DNA from: Sinobacterium norvegicum
GTDB lineage: Bacteria; Pseudomonadota; Gammaproteobacteria; Pseudomonadales; Sinobacteriaceae
Assembly: GCF_923077115.1 (NCBI RefSeq)
Contig: NZ_CAKLPX010000003.1
Location: 310,001-374,000, forward strand
DNA: 64,000 nucleotides
Direction of reading: 5' to 3'
Below the pieces are notes generated by a model. That model saw nothing but the letters and a program-made list of their open reading frames with translations. It had not been told where the DNA came from and did no database searches. Below are positions 16,973-27,111 of the stretch, in pieces; position 1 is the first letter of the stretch, and every line of letters starts with the position of its first letter. A program made the position numbers and the translations under genes.

Positions 16973-17554
16973 ATGAGTAATAAGAATCCTTTGTTTTTAA
17001 TTTCGGCGCTTTCTTTGCCGGCATTTGCCAACAATCAATTGTTTCTGCGTAAGATGCAATTATTTCAACAGACTGTATTGAATGAGTCCGAGCTGACGCA
17101 GAAAATTTACCAGGATTTTTGGCGGGGTTATGATGAATTATCCGTCGAGCAAAAAACCGAGGTGGCGAAAATTCTCAACTGGGCGCAAGACGGCGTTGAG
17201 GTGGGGGAGCGTTACCATCAGGCTCTATGGCAGGCGGCCAAGCACAGTTTAGAGCAGGGTAAATACTGCGATGAATCTGAGTTGCAGCAGCTAACGGATG
17301 AGGTTGATCATGTTGTCGCCGATGGCGAGGCACTGATTGATCAAAATTATCGCGACATGTATCACTACGAAACGGCCCTGGGTAAGGAAAACGCTGACCG
17401 CTTAATGTTTGCGGCCAGTAACCGCCAGACTATGATTACCGCCCGCGGTGACGTTATCGAGCTGACCATGGATAATATTGATGACATGTTGGAACAGCTG
17501 AGTCACTCGTATAATCAGGCTCGACGCTTATTGTGTCCCACCTGGGTTGCCTAG
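16973..17554 (+). CDS. Hypothetical protein
   Basis: 193 residues, rich in Glu, Gln and Asp, predicted mostly helical. The first 25 residues are moderately hydrophobic (NPLFLISALSLPAFANNQLF) but are not a clean signal peptide. The body (LTQKIYQDFWRGYDELSVEQ and onward) recalls the helical shape of phasin-like proteins, but I cannot match it to a family. It stands alone behind a 193-bp spacer and converges on a thioredoxin-like gene. Confidence 0.65.
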   Translation: MSNKNPLFLISALSLPAFANNQLFLRKMQLFQQTVLNESELTQKIYQDFWRGYDELSVEQKTEVAKILNWAQDGVEVGERYHQALWQAAKHSLEQGKYCDESELQQLTDEVDHVVADGEALIDQNYRDMYHYETALGKENADRLMFAASNRQTMITARGDVIELTMDNIDDMLEQLSHSYNQARRLLCPTWVA

Positions 17555-17574
17555 CGAAGCACCGGGCATAGGCC

Positions 17575-18048
17575 TCAATAACTTTGTTCTATGGCCTGCT
17601 TTAAACTTTCCAGGGTTTGCGGGCCGATGAGGCTGTCTACCCTCTCCCCCAGCGGGTTAATGATGTGTGTCACCGGTAACACCTGGCTCGGTGTTAATTC
17701 AAACCAACTGGCCGGATCCTCGGCGAGTGAAATAAACTCAATACCCATTTGATCGCTTTGTTTACGCAGTTTATCGCCGTTGATGCCATCAAAATTGACA
17801 CCAAAAACCAGCACTTTATTATCGAATTCCGTGGCGAAATGGTTGAGCTCGGGGATCTCGTCGCGGCAGGGTCCGCACCATATCGCCCAGTAGTTTATGA
17901 TCAGCCATTTGCCCTGCATCTGTTCGGCCGTCCATGCGTTGTTGTCGATATCCAAAAGGCTGGGGACGGCCTCTTTGTCAGCACTGCAGGCTGTTGTTTG
18001 CAGAGTAATAGTTAGCAGGCAGAATAAAAGTGTTTGTTTGATCATCAT
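17575..18048 (-). CDS. TlpA-like thioredoxin lipoprotein
   Basis: 157 residues. A signal peptide ends in a lipobox (QTTAC, Cys21). The thioredoxin fold carries NYWAIWCGPCRDE (C58, C61) and the cis-Pro loop VLPVTHIINPLG. Such proteins reduce disulfides in the periplasm, often for cytochrome c maturation or oxidative defence. The start codon overlaps the stop of the upstream yihY-like gene by one base, so the two are co-transcribed and probably translationally coupled. The functional link is unknown. Confidence 0.85.
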   Translation of the reverse strand: MMIKQTLLFCLLTITLQTTACSADKEAVPSLLDIDNNAWTAEQMQGKWLIINYWAIWCGPCRDEIPELNHFATEFDNKVLVFGVNFDGINGDKLRKQSDQMGIEFISLAEDPASWFELTPSQVLPVTHIINPLGERVDSLIGPQTLESLKQAIEQSY

Positions 18049-19286
18049 TATTTTTCGCTAATCAGAGCTGAAAGTGAGCTGTCAAGTTGTTGCTGGTTGT
18101 GCTGGTTGATATTGACGATGGCCTGCTTAAGTTTTGCCAACCATGGGCAGCTATCTTTTTCAATCGCGGTAATACTGCTTAGTTCTTCTAGGTCCAAGCC
18201 GCCAGGCAGGCGTTTGGCCAGTGACCAAATATCAATCAGGTGAATATTAATGCCTAAGACATAGGCGTCATCGTTGGTTTGATAGATAATCTTTTGCTCG
18301 AGCAAGGTGGTTCGTAGGGCCTGCCAGTGGTGAGCCGAGATGCTGTCGTTATCAAACAGCCAGGGTTGGGAGGTGATGTCCTCATCATGGAAAGGGGGCT
18401 GATTATTATTTTGTTGTTTGGCCATCGCGTCAATCAATCCGATGGTCAGAATTAAATTGGGGTAATCACTGGATTTGAGGGCATGGAAACTGGAGAGGGC
18501 CCGAACAAATTCTGCGCCCATTAAAACGATTAACCATGAGAAGTAGACCCACACTAAAAACAGCGGAATGGCAGCAAAGGTGCCATAGATAACTTGATAG
18601 CTGGTATTGGCGACCAGAGTGGTGAATAGTTGTTTGGATAATTCTAAGCAGATGGCGGTAATAGCGCCGCCGATTAACGCGTGTTTAAAGGGTACATGGC
18701 AGTTGGGCACGGCGGCGAAAAGCAGGGTAAATGTGGCTGTGACCAGTAACAGTGGTAAAAATTGCAGAAACAGCGGCGTAATCAGCGCCACATCCTCGGT
18801 CTCAAATATTGATAGGGATAATAAATAGGTGGTAACCAGTAGGCCAATACCGATAAAAATCGGCCCCAGACTCAATACTGCCCAATAGAGTAAAAAATTG
18901 GATAGGCCTTTGCGGTTTTGCTGTGTGCGCCAAATTTTGTTAAACGTGGTCTCGATGCTCTTCAGCATTAAATAGGCAGTGACCGCAAGAAAGGCTGCAC
19001 CAACCGTGCTGAGTTTTTGCGCCTGCTGAGAGAACTGCACTAAATACTGTTGAATCTCTGCCCCTGTCGAGGGAATGAAGTGGCTGAAAATCATACTTTG
19101 AATATCGTTGCCAACACTTTGAAACTCAGGCACTGCCGACAGTACAGCATAGCTTACCGTCATCAGCGGCACGACGGCAAAAAGGCTGGTGTAGGTCAGT
19201 GCTGCAGCGCTTTCTCGGCAGCCGTCTTCGATATAGCGGCGTATTAAATGACGTAGGAAAGCAATGAGGTGATGCATAATATTCAT
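18048..19286 (-). CDS. YihY/BrkB family inner-membrane protein
   Basis: 412 residues. The N-terminal 270 residues hold about six transmembrane helices with the family features CRESAAALTYTSLFAVVPLM and YGTFAAIPLFLVWVYFSW. A cytoplasmic C-terminal domain of about 130 residues follows, predicted winged-helix-like. The family was once called RNase BN; that activity belongs to another gene, and the true function is unsettled. It is the first gene of a two-gene operon with the thioredoxin-like lipoprotein and is divergent from arsC. Confidence 0.9.
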   Translation of the reverse strand: MNIMHHLIAFLRHLIRRYIEDGCRESAAALTYTSLFAVVPLMTVSYAVLSAVPEFQSVGNDIQSMIFSHFIPSTGAEIQQYLVQFSQQAQKLSTVGAAFLAVTAYLMLKSIETTFNKIWRTQQNRKGLSNFLLYWAVLSLGPIFIGIGLLVTTYLLSLSIFETEDVALITPLFLQFLPLLLVTATFTLLFAAVPNCHVPFKHALIGGAITAICLELSKQLFTTLVANTSYQVIYGTFAAIPLFLVWVYFSWLIVLMGAEFVRALSSFHALKSSDYPNLILTIGLIDAMAKQQNNNQPPFHDEDITSQPWLFDNDSISAHHWQALRTTLLEQKIIYQTNDDAYVLGINIHLIDIWSLAKRLPGGLDLEELSSITAIEKDSCPWLAKLKQAIVNINQHNQQQLDSSLSALISEK

Positions 19287-19389
19287 CTTGTTGTTACTTA
19301 TCGATTATGTGATCAAACTGACTTCATCAATAATGCTGTATATAATCGGCGTATTGATTGAGTTATTCACGATTTTAAAGGAAAAAACC

Positions 19390-20374
<985 letters not shown>

Positions 20375-20382
20375 AGAACGCA

Positions 20383-20760
20383 ATGACAATTGCTAAGAAG
20401 CTAACCATTACCCGTTGGGTAAGTATCACCTCCTACGTCGCGCTGATCATATTGCTGGCGTTAAAGAGTTTTTATTTTGCCCCCGAGGAAGCCGCTTTGG
20501 CGACTCGTTTTGCCGTGTTTATGTTCAGCACGGTGCCGTTACTGATTTTCATCCCCGGTATGATACAAGATACGCACCGCAGCTATACATGGATATGCTT
20601 CGTGGTATTAGGGTATTTTATCTATGCTGTCACGGCGCTGGCGGTGCCCGCAGAAGCAGCCTTGATTGACTGGTTTTACTGCTTTTTAACGGTGACTTTA
20701 TTTACCTTTGCTATGATGTTTGTGCGTTATAAAAAGTACCATGAAGCGGGCTACGAATAG
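20383..20760 (+). CDS. DUF2069 membrane protein
   Basis: 125 residues from ATG 20383. Four transmembrane helices are visible at about 12-28, 40-58, 65-85 and 92-112, with a short basic tail. DUF2069 proteins are small inner-membrane proteins of unknown function that typically follow wrbA, as here. The 42-bp gap to sppA suggests a possible extended transcript. Confidence 0.85.
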   Translation: MTIAKKLTITRWVSITSYVALIILLALKSFYFAPEEAALATRFAVFMFSTVPLLIFIPGMIQDTHRSYTWICFVVLGYFIYAVTALAVPAEAALIDWFYCFLTVTLFTFAMMFVRYKKYHEAGYE

Positions 20761-20802
20761 CGATACGATAAATCTGATAATGATAAAAGGTTTTGTAAGG
20801 AT

Positions 20803-22650
20803 ATGACTTTAAAGAAAAAACCAGGGATTATTCGCCGAGTTTTCGGCGGTGTATGGGGCTTGGTAACCTGGTTGCGACGCGCCGTGCTTAATATTATTTT
20901 TATTGTCATCATCGCTGCGGTATTTTTCGCGCTCAAGGACAGTGAGCAACCCAGCGTTCCCGATGGGGCCGTTGTGGCGATTTCGCCGACCGGTGTATTG
21001 GTCGAGCAACGCAGTTATAACGACACTCTTTTTGCGCTGTTCAATCAAGATGAAACCAATGCCGAGGTTGTGCTGAGCGACATTATCGATGCGGTTAACC
21101 TCGCTGAAGAAGATGATAATGTGTCGATGATAGTTATGCAGCTCGATAATCTCCGAGGTATGGGCATGACCCATGCCTTTGAGATTTCGCAGGCCATCAG
21201 TGACTTCCAGCAGAGCGGCAAGAAGGTACTTTTCCGATCTAACAACTTCTCTCAGTCGACATATTTATTAGCCAGTTTTGCCGACGAGGTGTATCTGCAC
21301 CCAATGGGTGGTGTCGAATTAAAAGGTTTGGCAGTGTATCGCAGCTACTTTAAGGCGCTGCTGGATAAGCTCTATATTGATTTTCATGTTTTCAGGGTCG
21401 GCACTTATAAATCAGCCTTAGAGCCGATGATGCGTAATGATATGAGCGAGGCAGATCGGGCGTCAAACAGTGTTTGGCTGTCCAGTTTATGGCAGCAATA
21501 CACCACAACCATTGAGGCAAACCGGGCACTAAAACCGGGGCAATTGAATGAATATATTAATAACAGTCATATTTTAATGCAGCAGTTTAACGGTGACAGC
21601 GCCAAGCTGGCCCAGCAAATGCATTTAATTGATGATATTAAGAGTCGTGCAGAATATACCGATTATATTTCTACACTGATTGAGGGGGATATCGAAGACC
21701 ACCTTATCGATTTTCGCGACTACATCGCCCTGTCAGAGGCGCTGAATATGGCTGCGCCGGTCGCCGACAAAATAGCGCTGATCAATGCTGAGGGTAATAT
21801 TGTTAACGGCCATGAACCCTATGGCGCCATCGGCGGTGATAGCTTGTCGGAGCTTATTGAGCAGGCGGCACAGGATGATTCGGTTAAGGCCTTGGTGCTG
21901 CGAATCAACAGCGGCGGCGGCAGTGCCTTTGCCTCAGAGGTAATTCGAGAGCAGATACTGCGTTTTAAGGCGACGGATAAAAAACTAGTGATTTCTATGG
22001 GGCCTGTTACCGCCTCCGGTGGTTACTGGATTTCAGCCGATGCCGATGAGATTTGGGCGATGCCGACAACGCTGACAGGCTCGATCGGTATTTTTGCTGC
22101 GCTACCCAACATCGAGCGTGGCCTGCGACATATTGGTATCAGTAATGATGGGGTGGCAACGACCGATATTGCGGCGGGGTATCGACCTGACCGAGCCTTG
22201 GATGACAAGACCCAGGCGATGATTCAAAGCCAGATTGAAAACGGTTATGAGCGTTTTTTAACCATTGTCGCAGAGGGGCGAGGCATGTCGGTCGAGCAGG
22301 TTGAGGTGGTGGCCGAGGGCAGGGTTTGGAGTGGTCAGGATGCCTATGAGAGAGGCCTGGTTGATCAGCTAGGTTCGACCCAGGATGCCATTGCATCGGC
22401 GGCTAAATTGGCGGGTGTTGAGGCCTATGAGGTGGAACTGATCAGCCCAATACTCTCAGCCAAGCAGCAATTTATGTTGGAGCTCAGCGGCGCCTCGGCG
22501 GCGATCATGCCGATGAGTTTACAGGCCCAGACAATTTCATTATTGCAGATGCTGGGTTTGGAACCTTTGCAAGGACAATCGGCACTGTGGTTTAACAGTC
22601 GAGACCCGAAAGGCTTTTACGCACAGTGCACCGAGTGCATGGCGCCATAA
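20803..22650 (+). CDS. sppA: Signal peptide peptidase SppA, 67 kDa type
   Basis: 615 residues, full length for the long tandem form. One N-terminal transmembrane segment (about 28-44) anchors it in the inner membrane with the body in the periplasm. The catalytic dyad follows the E. coli arrangement: K203 in GTYKSALEP in the first half and S405 in VTASGGYW in the second. SppA degrades cleaved signal peptides. The ATG follows TTTTGTAAGGATA, with AAGGA as the ribosome site. Confidence 0.96.
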   Translation: MTLKKKPGIIRRVFGGVWGLVTWLRRAVLNIIFIVIIAAVFFALKDSEQPSVPDGAVVAISPTGVLVEQRSYNDTLFALFNQDETNAEVVLSDIIDAVNLAEEDDNVSMIVMQLDNLRGMGMTHAFEISQAISDFQQSGKKVLFRSNNFSQSTYLLASFADEVYLHPMGGVELKGLAVYRSYFKALLDKLYIDFHVFRVGTYKSALEPMMRNDMSEADRASNSVWLSSLWQQYTTTIEANRALKPGQLNEYINNSHILMQQFNGDSAKLAQQMHLIDDIKSRAEYTDYISTLIEGDIEDHLIDFRDYIALSEALNMAAPVADKIALINAEGNIVNGHEPYGAIGGDSLSELIEQAAQDDSVKALVLRINSGGGSAFASEVIREQILRFKATDKKLVISMGPVTASGGYWISADADEIWAMPTTLTGSIGIFAALPNIERGLRHIGISNDGVATTDIAAGYRPDRALDDKTQAMIQSQIENGYERFLTIVAEGRGMSVEQVEVVAEGRVWSGQDAYERGLVDQLGSTQDAIASAAKLAGVEAYEVELISPILSAKQQFMLELSGASAAIMPMSLQAQTISLLQMLGLEPLQGQSALWFNSRDPKGFYAQCTECMAP

Positions 22651-22664
22651 GCGAGTCAAAAAGC

Positions 22665-22697
22665 ATAAAAAACGCGGCAACAGGCCGCGTTTTTTAT
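22665..22697. terminator. Bidirectional terminator between sppA and glpE
   Basis: AAAAAACGCGGC and GCCGCGTTTTTT pair around AACAG in the gap between converging genes. Confidence 0.92.
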
Positions 22698-22709
22698 CGT
22701 TGATAGGCT

Positions 22710-23024
22710 TTAGTCATTGACGACGGGGTACTCTTGGCGCCATTGCTCAAAGCCGCCGTCCATGCTGTACACTGGGTTGAATCCCTGTTGTGATAAATAT
22801 TGGGCAGCACCTTGGCTGCTGTGACCATGGTAGCAATAGACGATCAGCGGCAGTGCTTTATCGGTGTCTTCAACAAATAACTCGAGTGTCGAGTTATTGA
22901 GGCTGTGGGCGTTGGCGATATGGCTTTGACGGAAAGAGGCTTCATCGCGAACATCGGCAATGGTGACATTTCCCTCGGCGATAATTTGCTGGGCTTCTTC
23001 AATGGAAATACACTCAAAACTCAT
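22710..23024 (-). CDS. glpE: Thiosulfate sulfurtransferase GlpE (rhodanese)
   Basis: 104 residues from the ATG at 23024; the longer frame to 23135 would run into the divergent promoter and lacks homology-like sequence. It is a single rhodanese domain with the active loop CYHGHSS (C64), very close to E. coli GlpE (CYHGNSS). DVRDEASFRQSHIANAHSL is the usual CH2A segment. It transfers sulfur from thiosulfate to cyanide or thioredoxin in vitro. It is not beside glp genes here. Confidence 0.93.
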   Translation of the reverse strand: MSFECISIEEAQQIIAEGNVTIADVRDEASFRQSHIANAHSLNNSTLELFVEDTDKALPLIVYCYHGHSSQGAAQYLSQQGFNPVYSMDGGFEQWRQEYPVVND

Positions 23025-23155
23025 TTTAATGACCTGGCTTGCGTTTACGTGGGGCCGGATTACAGCGGCTGTGATTATAATTATACCGTCAGAGTTGTTA
23101 TAGTCACGGGATAAAACACAACATAGTATCCTCACAATAGGCCGATGCCCCTGTC

Positions 23156-24247
23156 ATGCTAAGACGATTACTTGCTTTTAAAACGGTATTGATCGTTCTC
23201 TTTGGGTTGCTATTAGCCGGTTGTGAGGGGCTGGGTTATTACTGGCAGGCCGGTGCTGGGCAGCTTGATTTAATGCAGCGCCAAACCCCTATTGATACGG
23301 TTGTCGAGGATGGCAATATTGATTCCGCAGTAGCGAGCAAGCTGACTCTGGTTTTGGCTGCCCGGGACTATGCCGAGCAAATGTTATTGTTGCCAGTAGG
23401 CGATAGCTACAGCGAATTTGTTCAGTTAGAGGGTGACTATGCCGTATGGAATGTCTATGCCGCCGAGCCCTATTCTGTTGTCAGCTACCGTTGGTGTTAT
23501 GCCCTTGTTGGCTGTATGGGCTACCGCGGTTATTTTGACCGGCAAGAGGCTGAACAGTATGCGGCCAAGATGGCAGCAGAGGGTTATGAGGTCTTTGTCG
23601 GTGGCGTAGCGGCCTACTCGACGCTGGGTTGGTTTGATGACCCAGTAATGTCGAGTTTTACTCGCCGAAGTGATCTGGCGCTGGTCAGTTTATTGTTTCA
23701 TGAGTTGGCTCATCGCAAGCTGTATATCAAGGGTGATACTGCGTTCAACGAGAGTTATGCCAGTGCGGTGGCCATCATCGGTTTGCAGCAATGGCAGCAG
23801 CAGGCGATGTTGTCAGCCCAACAGATCGCTCAGTGGCAGCAGCATCAGCAGCGCAGTAGCGCTTTTCATGCGTTATTGCTCAATTACCGCCAACAATTAT
23901 CGGTGTTATATCAGCGAGAGGATCTCGATCAATTATTGATGGCGCAGCACAAGGCAACAATTTATGAGCAGTTGACGCGAGATTATCAGCAGTTTCGTCA
24001 TCAATGGCAGGGTTATTCTGGATATGATCACTGGATGGCCAGCGTCAATAACGCCAAACTGGCCACGGTCGCTGACTATTATATTTGGGTCGATAGTTTT
24101 CTTGCGCTCTATCGTCAGTCGGGTAATGACATTGCCGAATTCTATCGTCGAGTCAATGTTCTCAGCCAACGGCCTAAAGAGGATAGAGCGCTACAACTCA
24201 GTGAGTTAAAGCAACAGTATCGGCGAGGTGATAGAGTAGGTGGATAG
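23156..24247 (+). CDS. Putative zinc aminopeptidase lipoprotein (COG4324 type)
   Basis: 363 residues. A signal peptide ends in a lipobox (LLLAGC, Cys23), so the product is probably lipidated. The zinc motif HELAH lies in VSLLFHELAHRKLYIKGDTA, followed by FNESYASAVAIIG, which supplies the likely third ligand. The N-terminal half has SYRWCYALVGCMGYRGYFD, typical of predicted aminopeptidases of COG4324. The C-terminal 120 residues are Gln-rich and helical. Biochemical data for the family are thin. It is divergent from glpE and 23 bp upstream of dgkA. Confidence 0.85.
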   Translation: MLRRLLAFKTVLIVLFGLLLAGCEGLGYYWQAGAGQLDLMQRQTPIDTVVEDGNIDSAVASKLTLVLAARDYAEQMLLLPVGDSYSEFVQLEGDYAVWNVYAAEPYSVVSYRWCYALVGCMGYRGYFDRQEAEQYAAKMAAEGYEVFVGGVAAYSTLGWFDDPVMSSFTRRSDLALVSLLFHELAHRKLYIKGDTAFNESYASAVAIIGLQQWQQQAMLSAQQIAQWQQHQQRSSAFHALLLNYRQQLSVLYQREDLDQLLMAQHKATIYEQLTRDYQQFRHQWQGYSGYDHWMASVNNAKLATVADYYIWVDSFLALYRQSGNDIAEFYRRVNVLSQRPKEDRALQLSELKQQYRRGDRVGG

Positions 24248-24270
24248 CCGAGTCGTTTGAAGGAATCGTG

Positions 24271-24660
24271 ATGACTATAAAAAAAACACCATCAGTATTT
24301 TCCCCGTCTCAGCGGTGGCGTTCGATCGGCTTCGCCGTCGCGGGTCTCATAACGTTGTGGCGCAGTCAGGCAAATGCCCGTTTTCATCTGGCCGTGGCGC
24401 TGCTGGTTGTGGTGGCAGGCTTGCTGGCATCGTTGACCGTCGGCGAATGGATGATGATTACCTTCTCTATCGGCTTTGTGATGACGCTGGAGGCTGTGAA
24501 TACCGCCATCGAATTTTTGGCTGATCGGGTGACGAAAGAACACGATGAGCAGATAAAAAAAGTGAAGGATGTGGCCGCGGCGGCGGTATTACTGGCCAGT
24601 ATTACCGCCGTCATCCAGGGCGCACTGATCTTTACGCCACATCTTTGGGGGCTGTTATAG
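24271..24660 (+). CDS. dgkA: Diacylglycerol kinase
   Basis: 129 residues from ATG 24271. It has three transmembrane helices and an N-terminal amphipathic segment. The family signature EAVNTAIEFLADRV and the later KDVAAAAVLLAS carry the ATP- and metal-binding residues. DgkA phosphorylates diacylglycerol released during osmoregulated glucan or LPS modification. It probably shares a transcript with the lipoprotein peptidase 23 bp upstream. Confidence 0.95.
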   Translation: MTIKKTPSVFSPSQRWRSIGFAVAGLITLWRSQANARFHLAVALLVVVAGLLASLTVGEWMMITFSIGFVMTLEAVNTAIEFLADRVTKEHDEQIKKVKDVAAAAVLLASITAVIQGALIFTPHLWGLL

Positions 24661-24741
24661 TCTTATTATTTCCCCTCAGACCTTTGAGCTATCAGTCGGG
24701 CTGTGGGAAAATTGAAACCAAATAAGCACTAGGGTAAAGCA

Positions 24742-25866
24742 GTGAAAATTGATCAAGAATTTAGCGAACTCATCGAGCTAATTTATCAAGGCGCCTTTGA
24801 GGAGTACCCGTGGTCGAGTTTCCTGGCGAGAATGCGCCAATTACTCACTGCAGATTTGGCCGCTATATTTTTGCAACCACCAAAAGAAGGCAGCCGGGTG
24901 GTGATGTTGATTGATGGCGGTGTCGATGAGGGTATTAGCTCTTATGAACAAGGCCTCTATAACATCGACCCCTTTATTAATTTACCCAAGGGCGAAGTGA
25001 AAACCGTCCACGAGTTAATGACGGTCGAGCAGCTCGAGAACAGCGAATTTTATCATCGCTGTATGCAGCCGAATGATTTGGCGGATTTTATGGGGGCCGA
25101 CCTGTCGTGTGACCAGTTTGAGGGGCGTTTTCGTCTGGGGCGCTATAGTGATAAGGCATTTTTTAACCGGCGTGAGAAGGAAATTTGTCGGTCGGTATTA
25201 CCTCATCTTCAGCATGCTATCGCTATTCATGCGGACTTTAATCGACTGGAGTCTGAGCGCCAACTCTATGCCAAGGCGGTTCAGCAAATGTCGGTGGGCA
25301 GCATCATCCTCAACGAAGAAGGTCGCGTGCTAGACCATAACAAAACGGCGGAGAATATCTTGGCGATGCACGATGGTTTGACGGTTGTGGAGGGCAAACT
25401 TCACCTGGGTTCGGCCAGCCGAAACAGCCAGCTGCAGGGAATCGTTGCCAGGTTATTGAGTGATCAGCGCCTTGGCGAACAGAGTGCGGTGGAGGCAATG
25501 CGAGTCATTCGCCCCTCCGGCGGCACAGACTTTGGCTTAATTGTGCGGGCTGTCCCTGTTAACCAATGGTCGGAGGGGAGATCGGTTCCCTCGGTGGCGA
25601 TTTTTATCTCTGACCCCGAAAGTGAGTCGCCAGCCAGTGTCGATATTATTACCCAGCTATTTGGCTTTACCCCGACCGAGGCCAAACTGGCTCTGTTGAT
25701 TGCCAATGGTCTGTCGCTCGATGAGGCCTCGGACAGCTTGGGTGTCAGCCGCAATACTGTTCGCACTCACCTGCGTTCAGTTTTTAGCAAGACCGGCGTC
25801 ACTCGTCAATCGCTGCTGATGCGTTTGATTCTGAAAAGTGTTGCACCCTTGGCCGCGCTGGACTAA
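24742..25866 (+). CDS. LuxR-type transcriptional regulator, paralogue 2
   Basis: 374 residues, with a GTG-like context (AAAGCAGTGAAAATT). The architecture matches the regulators at 9639 and 29076: an N-terminal IYQGAFEEYPWSSFL segment, a central PAS-like part with SVGSIILNEEGRVLDHNK, and a C-terminal LuxR helix-turn-helix (FGFTPTEAKLALLIANGLS, then LGVSRNTVRTHLRSVFSKTG). It has no receiver or autoinducer-binding signature. It lies 244 bp upstream of the extradiol dioxygenase in the same orientation, which suggests local control of that gene. Confidence 0.87.
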   Translation: MKIDQEFSELIELIYQGAFEEYPWSSFLARMRQLLTADLAAIFLQPPKEGSRVVMLIDGGVDEGISSYEQGLYNIDPFINLPKGEVKTVHELMTVEQLENSEFYHRCMQPNDLADFMGADLSCDQFEGRFRLGRYSDKAFFNRREKEICRSVLPHLQHAIAIHADFNRLESERQLYAKAVQQMSVGSIILNEEGRVLDHNKTAENILAMHDGLTVVEGKLHLGSASRNSQLQGIVARLLSDQRLGEQSAVEAMRVIRPSGGTDFGLIVRAVPVNQWSEGRSVPSVAIFISDPESESPASVDIITQLFGFTPTEAKLALLIANGLSLDEASDSLGVSRNTVRTHLRSVFSKTGVTRQSLLMRLILKSVAPLAALD

Positions 25867-25966
25867 CACTCCGTTAGCTAACCAAATCGTCATCGACGCT
25901 TTGGCTGATCCATGTCAGTCTAGGTGTCTATTTTGTACGCGTATTGTTGCCGCTATCGCTCTGCTA

Positions 25967-25984
25967 TTCATCTAAATAGATGAA
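25967..25984. promoter_or_regulatory. Perfect palindrome upstream of the extradiol dioxygenase
   Basis: TTCATCTA-AA-TAGATGAA is an 18-bp inverted repeat with perfect 8-bp arms. It is 127 bp upstream of the dioxygenase start and about 100 bp after the luxR-type gene. Its size and symmetry suit a dimeric operator; the adjacent LuxR-type regulator is the first candidate. Confidence 0.5.
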
Positions 25985-26110
25985 AAACATGGCCGCTATC
26001 TGTGGCAGACTGATCGCCAAAGTTTTACCACAACCGCAGTTACAATGGCGTCAGTGGGTACAATAACTAATAAATGACAGCACCAATTTTGCAGATTGAC
26101 GGAGAGAGAA

Positions 26111-27046
26111 ATGAAGGTAAAAAGCCTAGGTTATGTGGTTGTATCATCGACTGATTTAGAAAAATGGTCAGATTACGGTACGCAGGTTGTCGGCATGCAG
26201 CAATCGACCTCAATGGCCGATAACGGCTCTGTTTACTTGAAGATGGATCAGCGGCCATTCCGTTATCAAATTGTCCCCGGTGAATACGATGGGCTGTTAT
26301 TTGCCGGTTGGGATATGGGTAGCGAAGCAGACTTTGTCGCCTGTGTGAACGGCCTTGAAGCGCGTGGTATCGCCTTTGAAAAAATTGATGATGCCGAACA
26401 GCTGTCTGCCCGTGCTGTCACTGCACTGGTACGTTTGGCTGACCCCTCTGGCAATCAGTTAGAGCTATATTGGTCGGCAACAGACCTGGCCAGCGATGGT
26501 GACTTTACTTCACCGCTTGATCTACAGGGTTTTGTAACCGTTGCAGATGATGGCGTCGACATGGGCTTGGGTCACGTGGTATTACATGCGCCAACTGACT
26601 TCGAAGGTGTTCATGACTTCTATCAGGCGCTGGGCTTTACCGATGCCGATATTACCGATATGTCAGCCACAGGCATGGGTAAAATTTATTTTATGCATTG
26701 TAATCCTCGTCACCACAGCTTGGCTTTATGGAGTTGGGGCGCACCGTCGCCTGAGACTGATTTTGCACCAAGCCCTGAATCAAAGGCGCCGGGTTGTGTA
26801 CACCTGATGGCAGAGGTTAAGTCGCTGGGAGAGGTGGGTAGCTGCCTGGATCGTGTTAATGAACGTGAAATTCCTGTGCTATCCAGCCTTGGCGAGCACA
26901 TTAATGATGAAATGGTGTCGTTCTATATGCTGACGCCGGGTAATTTTGCCCTAGAGTTTGGTCACGATGGTATCCAGTTAGATGACAATTGGCAGACCAC
27001 GCACAACACCGAGGCTTCAAAATGGGGCCATAAGTGGCAGGGCTAA
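26111..27046 (+). CDS. Type I extradiol dioxygenase (2,3-dihydroxybiphenyl dioxygenase family)
   Basis: 311 residues from ATG 26111, with GGAGAGAG upstream. Two vicinal-oxygen-chelate domains are visible. The N-terminal domain (1-135) has lost metal ligands. The C-terminal one holds H155 in GLGHVVLHAP, a His in NPRHHSLAL (201/202) and E282 in FALEFG, the 2-His-1-carboxylate iron site. H263 and Y272 in GEHINDEMVSFYMLTP match the acid/base residues of BphC-type enzymes. It cleaves a catechol ring meta to the hydroxyls. It is alone behind a luxR-type gene, although the enzymes that use its product are 17-21 kb away in the operon at 4898-9483. Confidence 0.93.
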   Translation: MKVKSLGYVVVSSTDLEKWSDYGTQVVGMQQSTSMADNGSVYLKMDQRPFRYQIVPGEYDGLLFAGWDMGSEADFVACVNGLEARGIAFEKIDDAEQLSARAVTALVRLADPSGNQLELYWSATDLASDGDFTSPLDLQGFVTVADDGVDMGLGHVVLHAPTDFEGVHDFYQALGFTDADITDMSATGMGKIYFMHCNPRHHSLALWSWGAPSPETDFAPSPESKAPGCVHLMAEVKSLGEVGSCLDRVNEREIPVLSSLGEHINDEMVSFYMLTPGNFALEFGHDGIQLDDNWQTTHNTEASKWGHKWQG

Positions 27047-27065
27047 TTCTATTGCTCTCGGCATG

Positions 27066-27092
27066 AAAAAGGCAGCTTAGGCTGCCTTTTTT
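27066..27092. terminator. Bidirectional terminator after the dioxygenase
   Basis: AAAAAGGCAGC and GCTGCCTTTTT pair around TTAG between the dioxygenase and the converging marR gene. Confidence 0.92.
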
Positions 27093-27111
27093 GATCTCGA
27101 TAAGAGCGTAC

